DNA of 64,000 bases from Thalassoglobus polymorphus (GCF_007744255.1 NZ_CP036267.1:4382001-4446000); one strand, 5' to 3'; counted from the stretch's first letter, positions 9,001 to 18,755 are shown. The notes: generated by a model from the letters alone, not told the origin. Made by a program: numbers and translations.

Positions 9001-10254
9001 TCAATTCGTCATAAACAATTCACTATAAAGCAGTACCGTAACCGGAGTTTCCGCCGGCAATCCCTCTGAGGCTGCCGGAACGATGACAAAACCGTCTGCT
9101 CGAGTTGTCGACGAGAGGATTGAGGCTCCGCTGATCGCCAACGGGATTGCTTTTCCGGCTTCGACTCGGACTCGGCAATAGTCCGTCCTGCCGATGGCTG
9201 ATGCGATCTTTCTGCCTAAAGGAAGTTCAATTGTGCGAAAGGGCCAACTTTTTGACCGACCTGCAAGTTGTCGAATCGCTCGGCCTGCAAAGAAGTCATA
9301 AGCACACAAGCATGAGACCGGATTCCCGGGCAACAAAACAACGATCGCGTTTCCGATACGTCCGAGACCTGTCGGGCTCGAAGGACGCATCGCCACGCCA
9401 TGAATGGGAAGTTCGCCAAGTCTGGCAACGAGTCCGGGAGCAAAATCTTCTGCCCCGACACTAGAACCGCCCGAAACGAGAATCACATCCGCACCCGGTT
9501 CGAGCAAGGCATTTCGAATCGCACTCTCGCTATCTTCGATGAAGCGGACAGATTCCAGAATCCCGCCATCCCGAGGAATTGTCCCACTCAACAGGGAGGA
9601 ATTGGCTTCATAGATTTGGTGTGGTCGCTTCTGCTCACCTGGTCTGACGAGTTCGTTTCCTGTGATAATCACTCGTACGAATGGTTGCTTCCGAACGGTG
9701 ACTTTCGCTTGCCCAATTGAAGCAATCACCGCGACATCCTGCGGCCTGAGGATGCGACCGGCATCAACCACGGTTCCCCCAATCTGGATATCTTCGCCTG
9801 TTCTTCCGATATGTTTGAACTGCCCGACAGTCAGCGAAATAAGAACATTGTCATCCACCACTTCCGTATACTCCGCCGGAACCACAGCGCTGGCTCCTCT
9901 CGGAATTGGGGCTCCCGTCATCGTTCGAACAGCTTGCCCCGAGCGAATTTCCCCTGAATATCCGTTGCTTGGCATTGAGTCGCCAACGACCTGTAACCGA
10001 ATGGGGTTGTAGTCGCTTGCACCTGTTGTTTCGTCCGCAATGACTGCGTACCCGTCCATGGCGGATCGATCAAATCCGGGAACATCGATTTGCGAAACGA
10101 CTCTCTCTGCGAGAGTCCGTCCGTGTGACAATTCGAGCGAGATCTCTTCGACTTGCTGTGGGATCTCCTGAACTGCCCCATCCAGCCAAGCAAGTGCCTC
10201 ATCGACAGTGCTTCTGGACTGAAATCCGGACATACGAATATCTTGTGGCGACAT
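9001..10254 (-). CDS. moeA: Molybdopterin molybdenumtransferase MoeA
   Basis: 417 aa, normal for the family (about 400). Inserts molybdate into adenylylated molybdopterin to give Mo cofactor in the cytoplasm. Motifs: VPGFDRSAMDGYAV (domain I/II), TGAPIPRGASAVVPAEYTE, TGNELVRPGE and LVSGGSSVGAEDF (MoCF-binding domain III), LPGNPVSCLCAYDFF, and the C-terminal beta-barrel domain IV. No other moa, mob or mog gene is next to it. A second, clearly different MoeA-type gene lies at 20032-22035, so the two copies may have different roles. Confidence 0.93.
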   Translation of the reverse strand: MSPQDIRMSGFQSRSTVDEALAWLDGAVQEIPQQVEEISLELSHGRTLAERVVSQIDVPGFDRSAMDGYAVIADETTGASDYNPIRLQVVGDSMPSNGYSGEIRSGQAVRTMTGAPIPRGASAVVPAEYTEVVDDNVLISLTVGQFKHIGRTGEDIQIGGTVVDAGRILRPQDVAVIASIGQAKVTVRKQPFVRVIITGNELVRPGEQKRPHQIYEANSSLLSGTIPRDGGILESVRFIEDSESAIRNALLEPGADVILVSGGSSVGAEDFAPGLVARLGELPIHGVAMRPSSPTGLGRIGNAIVVLLPGNPVSCLCAYDFFAGRAIRQLAGRSKSWPFRTIELPLGRKIASAIGRTDYCRVRVEAGKAIPLAISGASILSSTTRADGFVIVPAASEGLPAETPVTVLLYSELFMTN

Positions 10255-10696
10255 AAAGCTGCATTCTCAGCTGGTTTTGGATCGCAGAATTTTCAGGCGA
10301 GATCGTAATTCGCCTCGCTGACTCATGGGATGAGACCAATCACATCAACATCGTACTTGATTTGTAATTTGAATTGGTAATGTGGGATGGAAACAACTTG
10401 GCTGGAAAAACGTGAGAGCCCGAGGCGTGAGTAATCAGGGTGACAGGGTGACAGAGTGACAGCGACGCGACGCCAACACGTTGGCAAGGGGCTCAGCATG
10501 CGAGGGCTTCCGAGATTGTACGAAATGTGTTCGAGAAGTGTTCAATTCGGGGCCATCAGGAGTCTCGTGGCTCGCGAACTGGTTGAATCGGTCTTTCTTT
10601 TTATTCGTAGCCTCGCTAGGAGCGCTTGATTTCTGTGGAAAAGGGCGTAAAAGGGGGGTGATACAACTCTAATGCACTCCAAATGAACAGCTACTG
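10255..10696. other. Intergenic region with short tandem repeat and hairpin
   Basis: Around 10438-10463 the octamer GGGTGACA is repeated about three times with one change (GAGTGACA). It runs into GCGACGCGACGCC and then a hairpin-capable GCCAACACGTTGGC. The rest shows nothing I can name. A 63-codon frame at 10481-10672 is rejected: no Shine-Dalgarno and unlikely composition. Confidence 0.45.
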
Positions 10697-11161
10697 ATGT
10701 CTGAAGTTCAAAGCGAATCAAACACTCTTGGCCAACAGATCCTCGATCAGGTCGATGCGATCATCACCAATTGCGAGTTAAACCGCAAACCGTTGGAAAT
10801 CGACCCGGCAAGAAACGAGTTGTTCCTTCTGTTCGTGAAAGCTGAGGCAGCTGGTCTGGTTGGTGAAGATTCCGAGCCCGACATTTCCGCTGATGGAATT
10901 TGTAAGTCCCTCTCACAACGCTGGGGTTTGCAGGCGGCAGCTCAGGATTCAGTCGTGAATCAAACCCGCCTCAATTCAGAGCAGCTCGAGAAGATGCGAA
11001 GTTTGTGGTCAGTAATGCGTATGTGGATGGAATGGACCTACGCTTGGGAACGGTGGGGAGAATTTCATGGAGCAGCTGGCGAGGAAGTCCGGCAGAGCGA
11101 AGCTCAAACCGAAACAGCCAGTCAAGAAGCCAGCGAAGCGGCCAGTGACGAGGGCCCATAA
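10697..11161 (+). CDS. Hypothetical protein, acidic alpha-helical
   Basis: 154 aa; I do not recognise the family. The protein looks soluble and mostly helical, with no signal peptide or membrane segment. The middle contains a Trp-rich stretch (LWSVMRMWMEWTYAWERWGE, about 113-132), and the last 25 residues are Glu/Ala/Ser-rich and probably disordered. The ATG at 10697 has only a weak upstream purine stretch, so the start is uncertain, though codon use and amino-acid composition look like a real gene. It stands alone between moeA (-) and the PilM operon; no context hints at a role. Confidence 0.65.
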   Translation: MSEVQSESNTLGQQILDQVDAIITNCELNRKPLEIDPARNELFLLFVKAEAAGLVGEDSEPDISADGICKSLSQRWGLQAAAQDSVVNQTRLNSEQLEKMRSLWSVMRMWMEWTYAWERWGEFHGAAGEEVRQSEAQTETASQEASEAASDEGP

Positions 11162-12025
11162 CATTTTTCGAATTGGCGTCAGCACTCTACCTCGCGGCAA
11201 TCGGGTTTCGACTGGCAATTCAATTTAGAACCTGTCCGAACACCTCTGGAATAGCCGCTTTTCTTAACGTTTGAGAGAGCAATTTTTAGGTTTCAGGATC
11301 AGTTCTAGCAATGACCAGTTCCCGAGACCAGTTCCGAACAACTCTCGTTCAGTGAGCTGAAAGTTTCATGCCGCAGACCGGGATTTCTTTGTGGTGCCAA
11401 GCTGTGGTGCCAATTTGCTGCGAGCGCCAATTTGCAGAGAGTGCCTGAAATTGAATTTGACGGGCTATAAAATCGTTGAATTGTCAAGAATCGCGGGGCG
11501 AGTCAGTTTGACCGCCATCTCTCTGTCAGGAATGCTTTTTCAGCAGCAGCGTGCGAGTGTCTCTGATTTACCGGCACAACCCGAAGCCGGTTGAATGAAC
11601 TCTGCCTTCCAACCGAGTTCTGCCGTCTACATGAACTGTAAGTAGAAAAGCGATCAGCAATCTTGAGCGAATTCTCTGGAACTTTTCTGGTTTGAACACG
11701 TCTATTTAAGAGGCACATCCGTTTTCTGGTCATTTTCGAGCCGAGAATGATGGAAGACTTGCGATGGTGGTCCCCTCAGAATTGTCGTTTTTGATGGATT
11801 CTCCTTTGCGAGTTCTGCTTGTTTTCCCTAAATTAAAGAGAAACAATCACTTCAGTTCGGTTCAGAACAATTGTTCCAGAAGACATTTTCATCACATCAT
11901 CCGGAATCTTCCCTGTTGATTCTGTTCACTCGTACAGCAATAATTTTCTATTGATGTATTAGATCATGTTTCGCTGTTGGCGAAACGTATACAATCATTT
12001 CGTTTGTTTGTCGGAGAATTCATCG
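11162..12025. other. Long intergenic region upstream of the pilM operon
   Basis: About 860 bases without a supported gene. It holds one copy of dispersed repeat family I (11225-11308) and a short local duplication of GCCAATTTGC around 11410-11435. The last 200 bases are AT-rich and should hold the pilM promoter, but I see no clear -35/-10 pair. Short frames here lack Shine-Dalgarno sites and coding-like composition. Confidence 0.5.
11225..11308 (+). repeat. Dispersed repeat family I, copy 1 (84 bp, imperfect terminal inverted repeats)
   Basis: Begins TTAGAACCTGTCCGAACA and ends TTTCAGGATCAGTTCTAG; the reverse complement of the end, CTAGAACTGATCCTGAAA, matches the start imperfectly. The interior includes AATAGCCGCTTTTCTTAACG and TTTGAGAGAGCAATTTTTAG. 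It is about 85-90% identical by eye to the copies at 32172 and 41830. Confidence 0.88.
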
Positions 12026-14161
12026 ATGGCAGAAGCAAAAGCCGCCTGGGGAATTGACATTGGTCAGGCTGGGCTCAAAGCACTGAAAGTCCGGTACATA
12101 GAATCGGCTGACCAAGTTGTCGCAGAAGCTTTCGACTATATCCCCTTTCCGAAAATCCTTTCTCAACCGGATGCAATCCCGGAAGAAATTGTTCCGCAGG
12201 CAATGGAAACATTCCTGGCCCGGAATGATCTCAAAGGGGATTTGGTGTCGATCAGTGTTCCCGGGCAATCTGCTCTGGCCCGCTTCATTCAGCTTCCACC
12301 AGTTGAAGCAGGCAAACTTCATGAAATTGTGAAGTACGAAGCCCGTCAGCAAATTCCATTTCCACTGGAAGATGTGATCTGGGATTATCAGCCACTTGGC
12401 GCAGGTGCTGAAGAAGGTGGTTTTCTGCTTGATGCCGAAGTCGGCCTGTTCGCGATGAAACGTGATCAGATCTATCAGCAGTTGCGACCTTATACAAATG
12501 CGAAGGTTGAAGTCGAGCTGATCCAGATCGCTCCGCTGGCGTTGTACAACGTGGTCAGCGTTGACGAAATGAAGATCCGCAAAGAGACCGAAGGGGATGC
12601 GGGCGAAGACCATTACATTGTCATGGACATGGGGTGCGACAACACCACGCTCATGGTCACTAATGGCTACAACGTCTGGATTCGAAACGTCCCGATCGGA
12701 GGAAACCACTTTACGCGGGCTCTGACAAAAGAGATGAAGCTGAGCTTCGCCAAGGCAGAGCACCTGAAGTGCAATGCCACGAAAGCTCCTGACCCACGTG
12801 CTGTTTTCCAGGCACTGCGACCAGTCTTTAATGACTATGTCTCGGAAATCCAGCGTTCCATCGGGTATTTTTCCAGTGTGAATCGCTCCGCCAAAGTCGT
12901 GAAAGTGATTGGCTTAGGGAACGGCTTTAAACTTGCCGGTCTGCAGAAGTTCCTGCAACAAAACCTTCAATACGAAGTGGAACGTCCGGACACCTTCAAT
13001 GAACTCTCCGGTGATGCCGTTTTGAACTCACCAATGTTTGCCGAAAACATTTTGAGTTTTGCAGTTCCTTACGGTCTGGCATTGCAAGCACTCGGCATTT
13101 CTCGAATTCAAACTTCGCTGTTGCCACCGGAAATTTCCACCGCTCGCATGGTGAAGAAGAAAAAGCCCTGGGTCGCTGCCACAGCAGCTTCCATGCTGCT
13201 TGGTTTTTCCATGGCAACCGCGCTCAACGCGATGTCGTACAGCACGGTCCATACGAAAGAATTCGAAGAGGCTCAGAAGAAAGCAGAAGGATTTGGTCAG
13301 AAAGTTTCCGGGCTGAGAAGCAACTACGAGAGCGAAGTCAACACGTATAAAGGGACGGGCGAACGGCTCGAAAGCCTGATTGATAAACGCCGCGACGTCC
13401 ACACCTGGACAGAAATGTACAATGCCGTTCTCGACTGTCTGCCACGAGATCCGGATGGAAAAGAGTTCTCTCAGGATGAAATCAACCTGAGAAACCGAAT
13501 TTCCATGTCCGCCTTGACGAGCGACAAAATGGCAGATCTGGCAACCTGGTACGAAGGACTCAGTTCTGAACAAAAAGAGTTCATGACTGCCGAAGACAAA
13601 GAGTCTGGACCATCTGGAGAAGGCTACTTAATTACGTTCGTCGGACAACACTGGCATCATGACCCCAACGACATCATTGAAGGTCAGGACATTCAGTATG
13701 TGGTACACACATTCCTGAAGAACCTTAAGCAGCCAGTCATCCACAGAGATGGTTTCCCAGAACGACACGTTCGAAGGATGGGAATCACGCACCCAACAAT
13801 TATTAACTTCAGCAAGACCATCGAAGATTTCCAGATTGATGGAGGGGCTCCAAGTGCCCAGGCTTCAAGGGTGCTGGACAAAACAAACCCTCGACAACAG
13901 TTTGGTGGGAACCCCGGTGCAAACCCGGGATACGGAGCCGAACCAAGTGGAGCGGAGCCCGGTGCAGGTCTTCCGATGCCGGGGACGTCTGGCGGCAAGG
14001 TTAAGAAATTGAATCGGACAGACTTTACGATTCAGTTTGTCTGGAAGCCGACTCCCAGAGCAGAACGAGAAATTCCAGAAGAGGAGACTCCAGAAGCGGA
14101 AACTCCTCAGGAAGGTGGCGAACAGCCCACAACTGATACGCAACCGCTGACAGATGAATGA
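12026..14161 (+). CDS. pilM: PilM-like actin-fold ATPase with C-terminal membrane extension
   Basis: 711 aa from ATG 12026, chosen for GGAGA nine bases upstream and because MAEAKAAWGIDIG is the usual N-terminus; an ATG at 11966 would add 20 unlikely residues. Residues about 1-370 are PilM: phosphate-1 WGIDIGQAGLKALKV, LVSISVPGQSALARFIQLP, phosphate-2 MDMGCDNTTLMV, adenosine VKVIGLGNGFKLAGLQ. PilM normally ends near 350. Here a Lys-rich stretch (VKKKKPW), one membrane helix (about 395-415), a coiled-coil-like region and a long periplasmic-looking tail follow, the layout of PilN. I infer a natural PilM-PilN-type fusion that links the cytoplasmic ring to the inner-membrane platform. It starts a three-gene operon that ends at the terminator at 18473. 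Confidence 0.85.
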   Translation: MAEAKAAWGIDIGQAGLKALKVRYIESADQVVAEAFDYIPFPKILSQPDAIPEEIVPQAMETFLARNDLKGDLVSISVPGQSALARFIQLPPVEAGKLHEIVKYEARQQIPFPLEDVIWDYQPLGAGAEEGGFLLDAEVGLFAMKRDQIYQQLRPYTNAKVEVELIQIAPLALYNVVSVDEMKIRKETEGDAGEDHYIVMDMGCDNTTLMVTNGYNVWIRNVPIGGNHFTRALTKEMKLSFAKAEHLKCNATKAPDPRAVFQALRPVFNDYVSEIQRSIGYFSSVNRSAKVVKVIGLGNGFKLAGLQKFLQQNLQYEVERPDTFNELSGDAVLNSPMFAENILSFAVPYGLALQALGISRIQTSLLPPEISTARMVKKKKPWVAATAASMLLGFSMATALNAMSYSTVHTKEFEEAQKKAEGFGQKVSGLRSNYESEVNTYKGTGERLESLIDKRRDVHTWTEMYNAVLDCLPRDPDGKEFSQDEINLRNRISMSALTSDKMADLATWYEGLSSEQKEFMTAEDKESGPSGEGYLITFVGQHWHHDPNDIIEGQDIQYVVHTFLKNLKQPVIHRDGFPERHVRRMGITHPTIINFSKTIEDFQIDGGAPSAQASRVLDKTNPRQQFGGNPGANPGYGAEPSGAEPGAGLPMPGTSGGKVKKLNRTDFTIQFVWKPTPRAEREIPEEETPEAETPQEGGEQPTTDTQPLTDE

Positions 14162-14255
14162 CCGATGAATGACTCAGCGGAATAGCTCTGATTTCGAATT
14201 CATATTGAACTCATAGATCACTCGAGGGAATCGTCAACGCGGACGAGGAAATCAA

Positions 14256-15887
14256 ATGGATAAGCTACAACCTATTATCAAGAATCGTTTCTGGATTCTT
14301 GCCGGACTTCTGCTGCCGCTGGCGATGTATGGTTTTTTCTCAGCCAATTCCAAGCTCAAAGCAGCCACGGAATCTCGCGAGACGGCGCTCGATGGTGTTC
14401 TCTCCAATATCCCCGGCGGGACCAATGATGCCAATGAGAAGTACGAACAAGGTCTGAAGAAGATCAATGAAGCGTACACAAAGAATGTTGACCAATCGAT
14501 TGTCGGGATCTGGAACAAACAACAGGAACGAATGACGTGGCCAAATGTCGTTCGAAACCATCTCCCTAAGAAGTTCCTGGGAGATTTTGATTACCGGGGA
14601 GTCGTGGCGTATCAGGCTGCCTATCCGCAACTGATGAAGGATTTGCAGGCTCGAGTCGAGCCGGTCATGCCAATGGAAGGCTCACGCGGATTTGGTGGAG
14701 GTCCCATGATCGGTGGCGGACAGCCACAGCCTGCGGATGTTCCCTGGCAACAAAAAGTCATCCTGGCAGCCTCGATTCCACAGGCTCATTTTGGACGAAT
14801 GCGACCAACTTCCGAACAAATTTGGAATGCACAAATTGACATCTGGCTGTTGCGTCTGCTTTTCGACGCTGTTGCTCGATTGAATGAAGACAAAGACTCA
14901 GCGACCGAAGCTATCCTTCGTCGAATCGACACTCTGCAACTTGTTGGTGGAGATGGAGAGCCAGTCCTGACTGGCGGCAGTTCAGGCGGAGGCGATGCTG
15001 GAAGCGGCGGTTACGGAGAAGCCATGACTGGCCTTGAACCGGGAGCTCAAGGAGGCGGCTACGGTGGAGGAAATCAAACTGGCGGGTCGAAAGTCGCTCC
15101 GATTTCTTTCAGTCCAGCTCAGGAGTTTGGATCTGACTTGGACTCCAGCGGCGATGGCGGCGGAGGAGGAGGAGGGGCAGATGATATGGCCTATGGGGGT
15201 GCAGGAAGTGGCGGAGGAGGAGCGCAGAATCAGACACGCTTGCGTTACATCGCTGAATCTGAAGAGGCTCCTTTTCTGGAACGCGGCTTCTACATGAGCG
15301 TCATCATCATGCAGGATAAAATCCCGGACTTCCTGGTCGCTCTTGCCGATTCGGAATGGCCTATTCGTGTCGTTCGATACAATGTTGGAAAGAACCCACA
15401 CTACAGTGAAAAACGGACTACTGGAGGCTTTATGCCGGGCTTTGGAAGTGGCGAAGAGATGAACTTTGGGCCTGCAGCTTCAGACACTTTTGGAGGCGGA
15501 TCTGGTTATGGGGGGGGAGAAGGAGGACTCGGTGGAGTCGGTGCAAAGACCGGAATCCCCGGTGTCGGAAACCTGATTCAAAACCTTCCACCATTTGCAG
15601 ACGCAGCGATGCAAAATCCGAATTTGGTTCAGTTGGACCTGTGTGGTGTGATCACAATGTACAAGCAGCCACAAATTATTATTGACGCAATTGATAACCC
15701 AGCAGCAAGCTCGGAAAATCCCGACCAGCAAGATGGCAATCCTGCTGTGTCAGAAGAACTGGCCCCCGCAGCGCCTGAAGAACCAGTTCCCGGTGACAGC
15801 GATGCCGCGGCAGACGACGCGACCCCGAAAGCTTCTGAGTCAACGACAGACGAAAATGTCAACTCCTCGGAACTTGAGAAGCTGTAG
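14256..15887 (+). CDS. Membrane-anchored glycine-rich protein of the pilM operon
   Basis: 543 aa; no family firmly recognised. GAGGAA five bases before the ATG supports the start. One N-terminal membrane helix (about 12-30, FWILAGLLLPLAMYGFF) follows a short basic cytoplasmic tail; a helical segment comes next, then a predicted globular part (about 95-220) with WPNVVRN and WNAQIDIWLLRLLFDAVARL. Several Gly/Ser-rich linkers (GGGGGGGADDMAYGGAGSG-like, about 240-320 and 410-440) break the protein. One helix plus periplasmic domain right after PilM is what PilN or PilO would look like, so a PilO-like role is a reasonable inference. The acidic tail after about 480 is likely disordered. Spacing to the neighbours is 94 and 72 bases. 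Confidence 0.75.
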   Translation: MDKLQPIIKNRFWILAGLLLPLAMYGFFSANSKLKAATESRETALDGVLSNIPGGTNDANEKYEQGLKKINEAYTKNVDQSIVGIWNKQQERMTWPNVVRNHLPKKFLGDFDYRGVVAYQAAYPQLMKDLQARVEPVMPMEGSRGFGGGPMIGGGQPQPADVPWQQKVILAASIPQAHFGRMRPTSEQIWNAQIDIWLLRLLFDAVARLNEDKDSATEAILRRIDTLQLVGGDGEPVLTGGSSGGGDAGSGGYGEAMTGLEPGAQGGGYGGGNQTGGSKVAPISFSPAQEFGSDLDSSGDGGGGGGGADDMAYGGAGSGGGGAQNQTRLRYIAESEEAPFLERGFYMSVIIMQDKIPDFLVALADSEWPIRVVRYNVGKNPHYSEKRTTGGFMPGFGSGEEMNFGPAASDTFGGGSGYGGGEGGLGGVGAKTGIPGVGNLIQNLPPFADAAMQNPNLVQLDLCGVITMYKQPQIIIDAIDNPAASSENPDQQDGNPAVSEELAPAAPEEPVPGDSDAAADDATPKASESTTDENVNSSELEKL

Positions 15888-15959
15888 TTTCGTCAATTGC
15901 AATAACGATCATTTCAACGAGAAATTCAATTACAACAACCGAACAGGTTGAGGTGAATT

Positions 15960-18314
15960 ATGGCGAAGTTGGACATTAAACAGGCAGCAGTGAAACACGT
16001 CGAAAAGGCGGTTTTCGGCGTTGTCATTCTTGTCGTCCTATTAGGACTCATGAGCGCGAAATGGTCTCCTTACAAAAAGACTCCTGGTGAAATTAATCAG
16101 AAGGTCGCAGCAGGTGAAAAGAACCTGCGAAATCATGGGTGGCCTGAAGAGGAAAAAGAGCAGTATCCGGTAGTCAGCACGAACCTTCGTGTCGAACAGG
16201 CGTTGTATGCTCGCGTTGACCCGCGTCCGCTGGAAGGTTCTGTCGCTCCTATTGTCGACCCGCGCGGACGGAACGAGCCTGTCACGGAACTTGTGTTGAA
16301 AGCTCCGGAAGATGCAATTGCAACTTCGGGTCGAGCTTTTCTCAGTCTTGCTGGCCCTGCCGAGGATGTCGAATCTGAAGAGAGCGAAATCGCGGCGACC
16401 ACAGATGCCAAAGAAGAAGACGATAACGAAAACATGTTGGACGAACTTCGTCAGCGGGAAACGACCGGCGGCCTGGCTGGGCCGGGTAGCGCTGGCGGCG
16501 AATTCGAAGGTGGTTATGAAGACTTGGCAGTTGCCGTCATGGATCCATCCGGAAGTTATGGTGCTCCAGGCGGTGCAGCAATGGGTGAATTTGGTGAGGC
16601 AGGCGCAGGCATTGGGGGTGTTGCGGCTCCTCGTCTGAATGGGCAAGGATATTTCTTCGCGTCCGTCAGAGCAGTTTTTCCACTACGTGATCAAATTTCA
16701 AAAATTGCTGACGCGACAAATTTGTCGTACCATCAGGCTGCCGCACTGTTTGAAATCAAAGACTTTGAGCTACAACGTCAAATGGCACAAAAAGGGCCAA
16801 ATCCGTGGCCAGAAGGAGAAGAAGGCTGGGAGAAAGTTGACATTCAAGTTGCTCTCGACGTTTTGAATTCCGTCTCCGATTTCGAGGCAGATGTTGTCAA
16901 CAGCGTTGTGACAAACAGCGTGATCACCATGCCGCTGCCCGCTCGAATTTCCGGAATGTGGCGTAATCAGGCGACGCATGAACGTATTAAAAACTTCGTT
17001 CTCACACCGGAGCAGGTGAACGTCGAAATGGAAATGAACAATGCTCTACTGCTCGAAGCCGTTAAGAGTAAGAAGTCTGTGAGTCGCTCACAGGCCAGTC
17101 TCGGTGGATTCAATCAAGTCCAATTTGACTCGCGAGGGATTCAGGGCGATTTGATGGGGACCGAGAATATTTACGGAGGAGCTGGCGGGTACGGAGGCGG
17201 AAGTTATGGCGGGGCAGGCGGAGGTGCTGGCGGTTATGGAATGGAACCAGGTGCTTCAGGCGGTCGAGCCAGCGGAGGACGTGGCGGCCGACGGACAACC
17301 GCAACCAACCCCAACAGTCCACTCGAACAGCTTGTGGAACGGCTGGCAAAGAATGCTGAAGACCCCAAAGAACAAGAACAACTCATTCGCGAATGGATCA
17401 TGAAACGTGCTTCCGTCGACGGAGAGTTGCTTCTGTTCAGGTATTTCGACTTTGGAGTCGAGCCAGGAAAAACGTATCGCTACCGAGTCCGCTTTACACT
17501 CAAAAATCCAAACTTTGGAAAACGTATTGCTGACGCTGGTGGACTCGCTCATGTTGTTGCAGGCGAAGAACGAACAACTGACTGGAGTAATATCACCAAG
17601 CCTGTCACTGTCGTTGATGACATGGAGTTTTTCCTGACACGTGTCAACGAACCTAAAGGGAGCACCCGTCTACTCCCTTCCGCTCAAATGGATGTTTACT
17701 TCTGGGATTCAAAATACGGAACCATGGTGAACAAAGCGTTTGAAGTCCGTATGGGACAGGCGGTCGCTGATAAGGTGGAAACTCAGGTCATTGATGCAGC
17801 CGGACAGGAAGTGAAAGAGGAGGATTACACATTCGCTTCAGACAGCTTCCTCGTTGATGTGATTGAGGACATTCGTATCGATCGCGGGTTCCACAACAAT
17901 GAACGTATCGAGCCCTCCTTAAGACTCAATTTGGTACGAGGACACCGGGATCACTTCCGGAATGAGAGCCAGGTCCTGATCAAAACTGATGAAGAAGAAT
18001 TGGTCGAGTACGATGGAACAAGTATGGCCAGTGCTCACGAGCAAAGTAAGAAGTACATCGAATTCCAGAAGGAACAGTATGACAGGCTGTTGAAAGCCAA
18101 AACGGCTGCTTTCGATGCTCAAGGTATGGGTGAGTATGGAGACTTACTGGGTGGTGAGCCAGGTGCTGGTGGCTACGGCGGAGCGGATGGTATGGAGATG
18201 GGAATGATGGGAGCTCCTGGTGGAGGTCGTAAACGTAGTTCACTCCGAAAGAGAACATCCGGCCGAGGCCGTGGTGGGTCCCGTGGATCGGGCAGTGCAA
18301 GTGGCTCATATTAG
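15960..18314 (+). CDS. Large membrane-anchored glycine-rich protein of the pilM operon
   Basis: 784 aa; family not recognised. GAGGTG lies six bases before the ATG. A short N-terminal cytoplasmic part precedes one membrane helix (about 17-33, VFGVVILVVLLGLMSA); the rest should be periplasmic. There is an early Gly-rich linker (about 165-225), a central domain with ANGL-poor, Trp-containing sequence (GPNPWPEGEEGWEKVDIQVA), a second Gly-rich linker (about 402-445), then a beta-rich segment with FRYFDFGVEPGKTYRYRVRF, which resembles a fibronectin-like strand pattern. The C-terminus is Gly/Arg-rich. It probably forms part of the periplasmic scaffold of the same machine as the PilM-like protein. 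The operon ends 160 bases later at a strong terminator. Confidence 0.75.
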   Translation: MAKLDIKQAAVKHVEKAVFGVVILVVLLGLMSAKWSPYKKTPGEINQKVAAGEKNLRNHGWPEEEKEQYPVVSTNLRVEQALYARVDPRPLEGSVAPIVDPRGRNEPVTELVLKAPEDAIATSGRAFLSLAGPAEDVESEESEIAATTDAKEEDDNENMLDELRQRETTGGLAGPGSAGGEFEGGYEDLAVAVMDPSGSYGAPGGAAMGEFGEAGAGIGGVAAPRLNGQGYFFASVRAVFPLRDQISKIADATNLSYHQAAALFEIKDFELQRQMAQKGPNPWPEGEEGWEKVDIQVALDVLNSVSDFEADVVNSVVTNSVITMPLPARISGMWRNQATHERIKNFVLTPEQVNVEMEMNNALLLEAVKSKKSVSRSQASLGGFNQVQFDSRGIQGDLMGTENIYGGAGGYGGGSYGGAGGGAGGYGMEPGASGGRASGGRGGRRTTATNPNSPLEQLVERLAKNAEDPKEQEQLIREWIMKRASVDGELLLFRYFDFGVEPGKTYRYRVRFTLKNPNFGKRIADAGGLAHVVAGEERTTDWSNITKPVTVVDDMEFFLTRVNEPKGSTRLLPSAQMDVYFWDSKYGTMVNKAFEVRMGQAVADKVETQVIDAAGQEVKEEDYTFASDSFLVDVIEDIRIDRGFHNNERIEPSLRLNLVRGHRDHFRNESQVLIKTDEEELVEYDGTSMASAHEQSKKYIEFQKEQYDRLLKAKTAAFDAQGMGEYGDLLGGEPGAGGYGGADGMEMGMMGAPGGGRKRSSLRKRTSGRGRGGSRGSGSASGSY

Positions 18315-18375
18315 AGAGTATCGAATACTGTCCTTTACGTTCTGCCTCGTGGCGAGCAGTTTATGAACTCATAAA
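18312..18375 (+). repeat. Dispersed repeat family II, left-half copy
   Basis: Starts at the stop codon of the preceding gene and contains TTCTGCCTCGTGGCGAGCAG (18340-18359), which differs from the copy at 28681-28800 by one base over that stretch. The flanking part (AGAGAGTATCGAATACTG) aligns with AGAGGATCTCTCGAATTGGT of that copy. Confidence 0.75.
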
Positions 18376-18472
18376 AGTGAGCTTCAGGGTACGACCAGCA
18401 TTGGAAAGACTCTCATGTGAGACTGCTTGTTCAGGACTTGTCAGCTCTGGCCGAAATTCTCATGTTTTCATT

Positions 18473-18517
18473 ACGTTTCTGAGCAGACGATATCGTCTGC
18501 TCAGAAACGTTTTTTTA
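18473..18517 (+). terminator. Strong intrinsic terminator of the pilM operon
   Basis: Perfect 38-bp palindrome: ACGTTTCTGAGCAGACGAT (18473-18491) meets its exact complement (18492-18510), followed by a run of seven T. This is an unusually long and perfect stem. The T-run on the plus strand assigns it to the operon ending at 18314. Confidence 0.95.
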
Positions 18518-18690
18518 CGCGCCGACGCAGTTGCCTTTACCGAGAGGCAATCGTGCCTCGGTTCGGAGTCTGCTTGGTCTACTGACCTCAATGGTACAGG
18601 CATTCTTGTGAGGGCTTAAAATCGTTTCAGAGTGTCCAGAAAATCGTTGCACTCAGCGACTCGTTCGTTCATCGTGCGGATTGATCAATG

Positions 18691-18755
18691 GAGCAGTTTG
18701 CTCTACCGTGTGCCCGTGAAGAACGCGTTTCACCAGTAAAATTCCTGTTCGTCAT
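18691..18755 (-). repeat. Dispersed repeat family II, right-half copy
   Basis: On the minus strand it reads GACGAACAGGAATTTTACTG, then GTGAAACGCGTTCTTCACGG, then GCACACGGTAGAGCAAACTG. The copy at 28681-28800 has the same order with few changes. It carries the short hairpin GAGCA AAC TGCTC. Confidence 0.8.

Noticed and set aside
10481-10672. 63-codon frame before the hypothetical gene
   Set aside because: No Shine-Dalgarno, unlikely composition, and it contains the hairpin region.
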